DNA of 64,000 bases, taken from Setomelanomma holmii (lineage: Eukaryota; Ascomycota; Dothideomycetes; Pleosporales; Phaeosphaeriaceae). The DNA lies in NCBI GenBank assembly GCA_010015745.1, contig ML978186.1, forward strand, positions 186,001 through 250,000, given 5' to 3'. The notes below the pieces were generated by a model. That model had not been told where the DNA came from. It saw only the letters and a program-made list of their open reading frames with translations, and searched no databases. Made by a program: the position numbers and the translations under genes. This document shows positions 48,201-60,200 of the stretch, piece by piece; within the stretch, counting starts at the first letter, position 1; every line of letters starts with the position of its first letter.

Positions 48201-51200
48201 GTTGGTCCGCACACATCGGTAATGCCCGCCACAGAGATGTCGCGACCAGTAAGTGTTTCACCATAGACCACATCTTCGCTACCAGTGTACGCAGAGAGAA
48301 GTAGAGCCCACGCAGCCCGAATCGCGTTTGAAGGAGTGAAGTCGCCCGAACGCTGTGATATGTACTGCATTATGTGTTGGAGTGTTTGTCCGACTGGCGA
48401 TTGGTTGAGTGCAGAATGAGACTGTTGCGGGAACTGGTAAGAGGAAGAGCCAGCAAGAGTACGCTTCCAGTAAATCTTGGAGGACTCGACGTCGGCGTTG
48501 GCGAGGTACTTGATGAAGCGTGTGTACGAAGTCTGGGGAAGGTCTGTTTGCCCGTTTTGGTAGATCTGCTGCACGCGCTGAAGCATCAAGGCGATGCTCC
48601 ATCCGTCGTAAAGCGAATGGTGAATTGTCCATACCAGGTATTGCGATGCTGCAGAGCGAACGATGGTGTAGGCTGTCAGTGAAGCGCCAATGTGCTCAGG
48701 CACTTGCTTCGCATCCCTGACGACATCGTCCAGTGAACCACTCTCTCTCCAAGAGATAGGCGCATCAGCCAAAACCGCTTGCAAGAATTGGCCAGATTGC
48801 AGCTGCACAATGCGAGTGCGCAGGATGTCGACTTCCTGGGTTGTCTTTGCCCATGCAGACTTGAGCTTGCTGACATCTACTGATGGTGCTAGCTCAAGGA
48901 TGTGTTGAGCCACATAGGCACCAGGTTGCTTGATTGACAATGTAAAAAGCGCCTCCTGTAGTGGGCTTGCCGGAAACACATCCTGGATCTGGGCTTGGGG
49001 GACGTGACATTGCTGGGCGATCTCCTCGAGAGCTTGCACTCGTGTCACGGACTGGGGCAGGAGCTCAAAAGGCTGAATCGTTTTCTCAGGTGCGCTGATA
49101 GCTTCGCTTACGTTGCACTTCGCGGCCAGGTCGGAGAGTTTAGGCTGCGTGAAGATGTCGATAACGGAGAGGTTCATGCGCTCTGATTGGGCAGCAGCGA
49201 CTAGGCGCATCGCTAATACGGAGTTGCCACCTAGACGAATGAAGCTGTCGTCAATGCCCACAGCTGAGGCTGGTAGGTTCAACACTGAACACACGATCTT
49301 GTGTAATTTCTTCTCAGTCGTAGTTGTTGGCTGCTTCTTGTTCATCATGCTTGTCAGCCGATACGGCGTCATTGCTTCCCTACTAAGATTCTGCACCAAA
49401 TTCCGCAGGCGGTTACGGTCAAGCTTGCCAGCGGATGTCCAAGGCATCTTTCTGATGGGAATGAAGATGGCAGGAATCATATAAGATGGTAGGGCTCCAC
49501 CCAGACTGTGCTCAGTCGACTTGCACATGTCGCGCAACTCGTTAGTCATCGGGATGAGAAGCTCATCAGCTGCCGGAAGTCCCGTCGATACTGGTTGAAC
49601 GGTTTCGGTCGACTCTAGGGGCTCATTGTGTACAACAGCAAAGAAGACCGCTAGAGCTTTCGCACGGCCGGATGGCGCAACCAATTCCACTGCAGACTGA
49701 ACATGCTCCGGAAAGTTCTTACCAACGTGAAATTCAATCTCACCAAGCTCGATTCGCTGGCCATTGAGCTTGATCTGCGTATCCTTCCGGCCAATATAGC
49801 TGACTGAACCATCAGAATTGTACCGAACCAGATCGCCTGACTTGTACATCCGTGCAGTGGTAAATCCGCGGTGTTTCGACGCGATAGCAGAAGCCCAGGC
49901 AGGGTTCTCAATGAATGCCTTCGCGGTCTTGACCTCATCGTTAAGATAGCCTCTGGCAACTGTCGGTCCTTCGATGACAAGCTCACCGACGCTGCCAACC
50001 GGCATAAGTTTGTCATGATTGCGTGGATGCACGACCCATAGGCGAGCTCCAGAGCCAGTACCAATCGTGCTTGACTCTGTCTCCAAGAGCTCATGGTCTA
50101 GAGTAGACTTGTAGCATGTAGCAGCAACGACCGCACATTCCGTGGGGCCGTAGGCGTTGATGAAGCATGTGCTTGTGCCCCATTTCTTGACAATCGGAGC
50201 GGGTAGCGCCTCTCCGCCAGCCACGAGAGTCTTCAAGCAGGAAACTCGATCTGGCTCAATCGTGCCGAGAACTGAGGGTGTCAAGAGCGACCAGGTAGCT
50301 TTGAGCCTGCGGATAGCACCGGCTGGATTGTTCATGCGTTCTTCATCGCTCGGCACACAGACAGTGGCGCCGACCGTGAGCGCGGACAAGATCTCGATGC
50401 AGCTAGCGTCGAAGGTGTAGCTGGCGAATTGGAACGTACGAGACGTCGCGTTGATATTCATACGGCGCGTGAATGCAGCCGCGCTGGTGCAAAATGCTTG
50501 ATGCGGGATGATGGTGCCCTTCGGTTTGCCAGTAGTGCCAGATGTAAACAGACAGTACGCGGCGTTGTCGGACGTCACGATCAACTTCGGCTTTGCTGAA
50601 GAGGGCAAGCGAAGCTCTCTGAAAGCTCGTGCGTCGATAACGACTGGTGTCTCGGCTACCTTGGTTGCACGAGCATGATAAGCTTGAGAGCAAAGTACAA
50701 CCTTCGCACCAACATCGGTAATGAGCTCTTGTAGACGAGTCTGTGGGTGCTTGGGGTCAAGAGGTACGTACGCGCCACCAGCCTTCATGATAGCGATCAT
50801 GCTGACCACAGCCCAAGAAGATTTCTCGAACAGAATTGGCACGAAGGTTTCTGCGGTGACGCCAACCGATTGGAGGTGTGCGGCAAGCTGATCGGTAATC
50901 CTGTCAAACTCTTGGTATGTGAAGCTGCCATCATGACCATCGACAGCCTTCGTGGTGCGTGGACGCGTGAGCGCCTGTTCATGGATGACTTCGTGGACGC
51001 AACGGCGTATGGCTGGCGTGGGTGTGGCATTCCACTCCATGATTTGCCGTAAGCTGCTCGATGTGAAAACGCCCAGCTTGCCGACAGTAGAATCTTTCAT
51101 GTCGCCGCTCACGACACTGAGGAGGATCTTTTCGAAGGTGTCGGCCATGCCACGAGCTTGCGTTGGGCACACCTTATCGGTCCAGTAGCCGAAGTCGACC

Positions 51201-54200
51201 GAGATCTCATCGTCGGACACATCCGCATTGATGGTGATAGCATATTCGCCTGGATCTTCCGCTTCCATATTCTGAAACAGCAGCGCTGTTGTCTCGGGGT
51301 CGCGCGAGAGGCTTCGTCGCTGGAACGTGAAGGCCGAGTTGAACAGAGTTGGAAGCTGCAATTCGTTCTGAACATCGGCGAGTGAGCAAGCCTGATGTGC
51401 CAAAGCGTTGACAGAATCGGTCTGGAGCGTTTCGAGAAGTTGCGCGATGGTGGTATCGTCTGAGAAGGTCAGGCGAGCGATAAGCATGTTGACGAAGACG
51501 CCCACAGCCTCTTCGATATTCTTCACTAGAACATCCCGGCCAGATGCGACGACACCAAACGAAACATCATGCGCGCCGACATAGCAATGCAAAACAAGAC
51601 CCCAAGCAACCTGAAGGAAGCTCGAGAGCGTTACGCCATTCCTCTTACAGAATTCGTGGATTGGCGTGGTGTCTGTTATGTTGACCTCAACGGACTCATG
51701 GATGTGAGAACCAGATTTGCCGTCGTTCAAACTCGGGAAGAAGCAAGGCTCGATGCCAGAGAGATAATTCTTCCAGTAAGCCACATCCACATCCTGCGAT
51801 GAAGAAAGGATGTGAGCGATGAAGTCGCGGTAGAGTGGACCAGTATCAGCGCGGGTAAGCTTCCGTTCATAAGCACGTGACAAATCACTGAGAATGTTGG
51901 TGATTGAGGTTCCATCATTAATAGCATGACTCAATTCGAGCTTCACCCAAATCTTGCCAGAATTTGTCTTGCAGATCGTCATGCGATGAGGTGCCATGGC
52001 TTCTCGACAGTCGATGCCTGGTTGCTCACGTAGCGTCTTGGCGGCATCAATGTCGTCACAGTCGGTAAGGAACTGAACTCTGCCGGGCCTATTCTTGAAG
52101 ACAACTTGATTCTTCGACCCGTCTCTTGCGAGGCTGTCGATGAAGATAGTGCGCAGTGCAGGATGACGATGCACGACGACTTGCCACGCTTCAGCGACCC
52201 TCCTGGGATCCACTGTCTGGCTTGTGTCCGCACATTGCACCTCGAGAATGGCGTGGTACATGTACAGCTCAGGATGCTTCATCTGAGTCAGCAAGAGCCC
52301 TTGTTGCATAGGAGAGGCCGGGTAGATATCTTCAATTTCTGTTATGGCTGTTCCGGCAGGTAGTGCTGCCGATAACCGCGACATGCCGTTATAAGTAAGC
52401 GGCAAAAGCTTGAAGTCGCTCAAACTGGGCTCCGGTCGTACTTGTAAAAGTTGATCGACGGCGTCGACGAGTGTTTGACGACACTTTGCAATCCAGGTTC
52501 GGATCTCGTTCTGGCGCTTCATGTGCTTGTTAAAGCCAAAAGACATTTTGATGGCACCATGGGAGATGGCAGCAGTGATGTCAAAAAGTGCGAGACGAGG
52601 CACTTCATCGCCGACCTCCTTGGAATCGACACCCTCTAATGGCTGAAGAAGGGTGTCTTTGCGATCAAGATGCTGAAGTCGGCCATGGTAATTGAAAATC
52701 ACCTCCGCCGGCCAATGGCTAGCGAAGCGAGATTTGCCGGCTTCAGTCAGCTGACGGTAGCCGAAATATGGTTGCCCCTTGCCGGGAGTTCTCTCCCTCA
52801 TATCCTTGACCCAGCGGATGGTGCTTATGAGATCGGTCGGGTCTTCCAAAGATACTGGAAGGTGAATGGGCGAAAGCGTTGAGAACCATCCGACTGTGCG
52901 AGTAAGGTCTTGTTTCGATTGGAACGGCTCCCTACCGTGACCTTCGTTATGGATGGTAACTGTAGGTCTGTCCGAAAATGTTTTGCGGAATGATTCGAGC
53001 AGAGCAGCAACTAGGATGTCGAGTATCTCAGTACCAAGTGCATCCTGCGCGCCGAGCAGCAGCATAGTATCTCTGGTGCTCAGAGCAACGTCTTGCTCGA
53101 TGACATCGGCGCTGATATTACTTCTGGTCTCCATACCCCAGTATTCAAGGTCAGCTGGTGTAACAGAACCGACGGGGAACACTTTGCTTGCGCTCTCCCG
53201 CTTGGCCTGAGCTGATTGCTGCTGCAGCCATGTGTGATACGGTAGGCTTTGCGGAGGCGGACTGCTACCACTGAGCAAACCTTCGAAGTCCTCTAAGATG
53301 ATGCCCCATGAGACGACATCAACGACTAGATGATGCCCGACTATGGCTATCGCTTGCGAGAACGTGTCATCGAGATTGAAAACATCGACTGCAAATACTG
53401 GCCCGGCGAGTATGTTTAATGTGGCTTGACTATCATCGATGATGGGCTTCAAGGTACTATCGTTCGAAGCTGAGACGCTATGGTGCTGAAGCCGGAAGGA
53501 GGTTGTGAGATCCTTCTCAAATTTCTGTTGCCATACACCGAGAGCGTTCTTGGAGAAGCGAGCCCGCAACATCGGGTGAACTGCAACGAGCGTCGTAAGA
53601 GCCGCCTTGATCTCTTCAATCTCGAAGTTGCGTGAAAGACGGAAGAGCTCGGCCTGATTGAAGTGATTATGTGCATCTCCGACCGTTTCAAAGAAGACGC
53701 GCTGTATCGGCGACAGGTCGAAAGGAAGGTTGTACTCTAGGGTCGCTGCCGGAGCCGGGGTCTCCTTCGCTGATTCGGTGATAATGGCAGCAAGAGCCGT
53801 TATTGACTTCGCTCGAATCAATTCTTGAACGGTAATAGCAAGACCCTGCGATCGACATTGCGACGAGACCTGCATTGCGGCGATGGAGTCGCCACCCAGA
53901 TGCAGGAACGACTGACTCAGGCGTATGTCTTCGGAAGGTAGGTTGAGTACTTTTGCGAAGATATGTTGGAGCTTCTTCTCGGTGCTATTCGCGTTATCCC
54001 TAGGGGGTTCCAGACCGAGCGTCGAGATCTCGCGGTACGTGTCGCTACTCATCTGTTCCAGCCACTGCACGACGCGTCGACGATCCATCTTTCCTCCTGG
54101 AGTCAATGAAAAGCGCGTAATGGCGACCCAAAGAGATGGGATCATGTACGATGGCAAACGCTCACACAGATGGTCACGAATTGCATTGATGCTGAGAGTG

Positions 54201-57200
54201 GCTGTGTCCTTGGGGAGAAGCTGCAATACCTCATTTGACGCGCCAAAACGGGCTGTGTTCTTGATGGAGACGACACCTACCAAGCGCTTGGCACATGGGC
54301 CAGCTGTAGGTACAGACGCAATGGCGCTTTGAACGGCCGCATCTTCCATGAGGTGGTGTTCAACTTCAGATAGTTCGAGGCGCTGGCCGCGAACCTTGGT
54401 CTGCGAGTCTTTTCTGCCGAGGTACAGCATCGTGCCGTCCTCGTTATATTTCACCAAGTCGCCAGTCTTGTAGATGCGAGCAGCTGGGTGAATCCTTCCA
54501 GTTGCCCACTTCATCTCGCTTACGAAAGCCTTGGCAGTCTTCTCAGGGTCGTTGAGGTACCCAGCACCCACAGCAGGCCCTTCGAGCAGAAGCTCACCCA
54601 CGCCCCCCACAGGTGCGAGTATGTTCTGATTGTTCCTCGAGACGACCCAGCCTCTGGAAGTGACCGCTTTCCCAAGGTTGTTTGGCTTCGTCTTCAGCGT
54701 CATGACATTAGACGTCGAGATCGCACTACATTCCGTTGGACCGTACCCATTGCCAAGCATAACACAATCGGCCCAGGTGAGCAAGTCCTGCTGGGACATT
54801 GCCTCGCCCACGAGTACAAGCGTCTTCAGGGCTGGGACTTGCGAAGGCTGCATCATGCGTACGACTGAAGGTGTTAAGGTGGCCCAATTGACGTTGAACT
54901 TGTTGATAACGCCGACAAGATCATTGGTACGGGAATCTTGATCTGGTACGCAAACCGTACCACCCACCATCAGAGTGCTGAAGATCTCGATCAGACATGC
55001 GTCGAAGATGTATGAAGCAAACTGTAGCACTCGCGACGATTCGCTGATTCCCCAAGTAGGCGCAAAAGCGGCAGAACTGGAAACCCAGCACGAGTGGTTG
55101 ATGACGGCGCCTTTTGGCTTTCCAGTCGAGCCGGAGGTATAGAAAGCATAAGCCACAGAGTCAGGCTTGACAAGCGGTAGCGACTGAATGCGCTCATCAC
55201 GTCCATCAGTGGTGGCACGATCGACAGCGAGAGTATTGCAGCCCATCGACTGACAAAGCTGCTCGTACTTCGGCGCACACAGAATCCATTCTGCCTGGAC
55301 GTCGCCGACGAGTTCGCGTAGCCGCAGAAGCGGCGCTTCAAAGTCAAGCGGTACGAATGCTGCGCCAGCCTTGAGGACTGCGAGGATAGCCACAATTGTC
55401 CACCCAGATTTGTCGAAACATAGCGGGATGAAGGACTGGGGCTTCACCCCAAGAGATATGAGGCGGAACGCTAGTCTGGTCGCTCGACCATCAAGCTCAC
55501 GGTATGATAAGATACCAGAGTCCCAGGCGTCAATAGCGATCGCATCGGGACGAGAAATGGTAGGATCTTCTGCGATAACACTGTGGATGCAGCGATTGAT
55601 GGTAGGAATAGGTGTCTTATTCCAGCTGTTAATTATTGCCAAATCAGACAGATTAATGAGCTCGATATCGCCCAGTGAACAGCCAAGGTACTCCGGCGAG
55701 CTAAAGCGGTTGACGAAGAAGTCGAATTGTTGCATCAGTCGCTCGATGTACCAAGTCTCTGTAACATGGTTGTCATAGAGTACCTCAACACTAATGCTGC
55801 CCTTTTCGACTGTGCAGTTGAAGACAAGCGCATAGCTGAAGAAGTTTGTCCCCAGCGTACCGGTGCTTTGCATGCTCCAGAGGTCGCTCTCTACATCCTG
55901 AAGGTTGTCGCCCGCAACAATGCCGAGGAAGCTCTGGAAGTCGCAAGCTACTGCAGTCTCAGCGCTGAGCTTGCGAATGTGCTGTAAGCCCGCGAATTGA
56001 TATGGCAATGTGGTCGAAGCATGTCGTTGTGTCTCTTGCAAGTATTCTCGCACCTTGAGCTCGCGGTTGAGCTGAAGGCGGACTGGGGCGGTGGTCAGCG
56101 TGGGTCCGACGATGCTCTCAATATCAGCGACAGGTGCTTCCCTCCCGCTATTCGTCTCTCCCCAAAGCACATCGTCCGACCCAGAATAGGTAGCAAGAAG
56201 CAAGCCCCAAGCCGCTCGAATCAGAGATGGCACGGTGACTTCCATAACTGGTCGTCGCACCATGTCAATCCGATGTAACAGCTGGCTCGTCGCTTGAACC
56301 TTGTAGTCTGGACTAGGCAGTTGCGGAAATTGTGGGGCGGTAATATTTTCGAGATGTGAGAGCCAAAATTGGTTCGATTCATCCCTCTTCAGTGTGGAAA
56401 GATACTTGACGAATCGAGAGAACGGCACCGAGGAAGGCAGATCAGGGCTTAGATCGCGATAACATGATTCGACCTGATTGAACAGGGTTGACCAACTCCA
56501 ACCATCGTACACCGCATGATGGGCAGTCCAGATGAAGAACGGCGAGGTAGTACCTTCGCCAACGATGGTATAGCTGATGAGAGGGCCACCTGGAGTGGCC
56601 GGCAGCTGCCGCTGAGCCTCTGTGATGTCTTCCAGCTGAGCGAGACTCTGCCACCGCGGCTCCTCTTTCACTACGACTTGGAGAAAGCCGAACTCGTCAT
56701 TGTAAATAATCCGCGTGCGCAGTATTGCCTCGTTGGCAATGACCTTGTTCCAGGCTGCCTTAAAGCGAGGTACGTCGATGTTCGACGGAAGGCGATAGGT
56801 AGGCTGCGCGACGTAAGATCCGGGATCCCTTGTTGACAAGGATATTAACCCTTCTTGCAGCCGAGTGCACGGATAGATATCTTCGATGATATCCTGGGGA
56901 ACGACGCACTCTACAACGGCAAACTCGATTATGCTTCTCTTCGTCTCAGATGAGATGAGTTCGAATGGAACGGCCACGGCATTGGCCTCAGTCATAAAAT
57001 CCTCTGCTGACAGCACAACAGCCGTTGCTGCCATGTCAACGAGCTTCGGATAAGCAAAAACGTTCGCAACGTTGAGCACGATGCCTTGCTTACGACTCGC
57101 GGTGACCAAGCGCATGGCACTGATCGAATCACCGCCCAGACGGAAGAATGAGTCTTCAGCGCCCACAGTGTCCGCGATCAGCTTCAGCACTTCTGCCCAC

Positions 57201-60200
57201 AAGCGCGCGAGCGTGCGCTCAACATGACTGGAGGGTGCTCTTCCACTGTTGCCCGCAAGTCGGAAAGCAGCCATCTGAGACTCTGGAATGTCTGCCGCCA
57301 TCTGTCGCAGAGATTTGCGGTCTAGCTTTCCGGACGTAGTCATGGGCATGTTGATGACCGGCATGAACATTGCCGGGACGTAGTATGCTGGGAGTGCTTC
57401 GCCAAGTGCTACTTCTACCTTCTTTGCGATGATTCGCACGGCTTCAGTCATCTTGGCAATGGCAGGAGGAGCAGGAGAATCTCCGTCCAAGCATATGAAC
57501 CCAACAAGGGCCTTGCTTTCGGGGAACTTGACCAATTCGACGGCTGATTTGGCACCGGAAGGCAGATTCAGCTTCAAATGATGCTCGATCTCCCCTAGCT
57601 CAATTCGCTGGCCGTTGAGCTAAGAAGGCATCAGCCGATAGCATACACATTGCTCTAAGAAGACCTAGCTCACCTTGACTTGATTGTCCTTTCTGCCCAT
57701 GTAGATCATCTCGCCCTCGGAAGTATACTGGACAAGATCGCCAGTGCAGTAGAACCTTCTTCCGCTCGTTCCAGTTGTACGAGCCCATTCTGGGTCCTGG
57801 ATGAAGGCCGCCGCTGTCTTCTCTGGATCGTTTAAGTAACCTCGACTGAGGATTGGACCTTCAATGAGTAGTTCCCCCTTACAGCCGATTGGCATTAGGC
57901 GATCACGATTGTCTGGGTTGATGACCCAAGACACACTTCCAATGGCCTTGCCAATATTTGTGGCCTCTCCACCGCTAGTGAAGTCTCTCCAAGCTGAGTT
58001 TATCGACGCTTCACTTGGCCCGTATTGTCCAAAGACACGTACATGCTGGCGCCATGTTTCGATCAGGGCCTTGGTCAAAGGCTCAGCTCCAAGGCCCATA
58101 CTTTTGATTGTTGGTACGTCTTTGGGACTTATCAAGGCAGCCACAGTCGGTGTAAGGTCCATGAAGTTGGCGTCGAGCTCAGCGATAGCACCTGGAAGAT
58201 CGTTGACGCGTTGGTCCTCCGAAGGCACACAGACACAGGCTCCCCGCTGAAGGGTAGTGAACATTTCCTCGAGGGAATTGTCGAATGTGTAACTTGCGAA
58301 CTGCAGAACCCGGGAGCCAGGATGGAAGCCCAGCTTTGAGCCATGGGCCTCAGCGCTAGTGACCATGGCGGAATGCTCAAGAACAACTCCTTTGGGTCTA
58401 CCTGTGCTTCCACTCGTGAAAATGACGAAGCATGGATTGTGAGGCTCAACACCGGTGTTGGGTGGGCCGCTTTGAGTTGGCAGTGAATTGAGGAAAGCAT
58501 CATCGACTACAATAACGTTTCGTATGAGACCACTAAACTTTTCTGATCGTATGGCTGTCGTTAAGACAACCGTGGCAGACGCATCTTCCAATCGTGTCTG
58601 GAGGGCCGGTGTTGGGTGCTTGGCGTCTAGCGGAACGGCTGCTCCGCCTGCTTTGAGTACTGAAAGCATAGCAACCACAGCATATGCGCTCTTGTCGAAG
58701 CACGTGGGGACAAATGTTTCAGGTTTGACACCTAGGCCGACAAGATGGTGCGCCAAACGGTCGGTGACTGCGGCGAGCTCAGTGTACGTGTAGTTCTTGT
58801 CATATCCGCGGACAGCTGGTTGTTCAGGTTGCGAAAACACCCAAGAAGCAAATTTGTGATGTACACAATCATTGAGCGTGGGAGGCATGACGTTCCAAAC
58901 CTGGATTTGCTGCCAATGTTGACCGCTGAGAAAGTCTAGAGCAGACACAGGACGCTTTGCATGATAAGTGATGTTCTCAAGAGCCTGGATAAAAGTGCTA
59001 GCGACATTTGCAGCTTGTCCAGCGGAGAGGTGGTCGGTCCAGTAATCAAGCTCCACGGCCACAGTTGTGTCACCAATCTCGACATTGATGCTGACCGGAT
59101 ACTCTGTCGGATCATAGATGGCAGCAACCTCCCGCATGTTGACGCTGGTGGCTTCGACAGGCACATCTGGTGGTAGACGTCGGTAAGACAGCGCGGTATT
59201 GAAAAGATTAGCACCGGACAAGTTCAACAGGTGCTGGACCTCAGCTAGGGCAATGTGACGATGCGGAAGCGCTTCCATGAAGCTCCTTTGCACATCCTGA
59301 ATGACATCGAGGAGGCAACGCGAGCTCTCGGTAAGATTCACCCGGCACACCAATGTATTTATCATTGGCCCAACCATATCCTGAACGCGGTGAATGTCCT
59401 CGGCATCGCGAGCTGATGTAAGATAGCCAAAGGTAACATCGCTACTTCCTACGTAGCAGCTGAGGGTGAGCGCCCAGGCCGTATGAAATATGTTCGAGAG
59501 GGTTATGCCATTCGAATTGCAGAAACTCTGCAAGTCTGGCATATTGAAGCTGTCCATATCTAGTCGAATAGAGACCAATTGCTTGTCAAGAGTCTTTCCA
59601 TCGTCAAGAATAGGAAAAGAGCAGACGTCGCTTCCATTCAAGTACGACTTCCAAAACTCTAGGCTATTTTCTCGAAGTTGTTCATTCAGCCACGAAATGT
59701 AATCACTGTATGGCGCGCCCTCTCCGCGAAGCCGTCCTTCGCATGCTTGGCGAAGCTCGCTCGCGAGCAAGCTCATGGAATGACCATCCATAATGGCATG
59801 GCTAATGTCAAGAGAGCAGAGAACTTGGCCATCGGTGGTGGCACATATTGTAAAGCGGTGATTTGGGCACTTGCCGTTACTGTAGCTGATCGCGCGCTGT
59901 GATTTGATAATCGCCACCGCGTCATCCGCGCTTTCGCAGTCGCGATGTACAATATTGGGCTCGATCCGCTTGAGAACAACTTGACTGTATAGGCCCTCTT
60001 GAATGCCGAAATTCTCCAGGAAAACGGTCCTGAGAGCTGGGTGGCGCTGAACGACTCGCCGCCACGCGTTGGCGACGAGTTCTCCATCAAGACAACCTTG
60101 CTGGACGCTCAGCTCATGAAGTGTAGCAGCGGCATAGAAGCCGGCGTCCCTATTTTGTGATAGCAACAGCCCTTCTTGCATGTTCGAGCAAGGATAAGCA

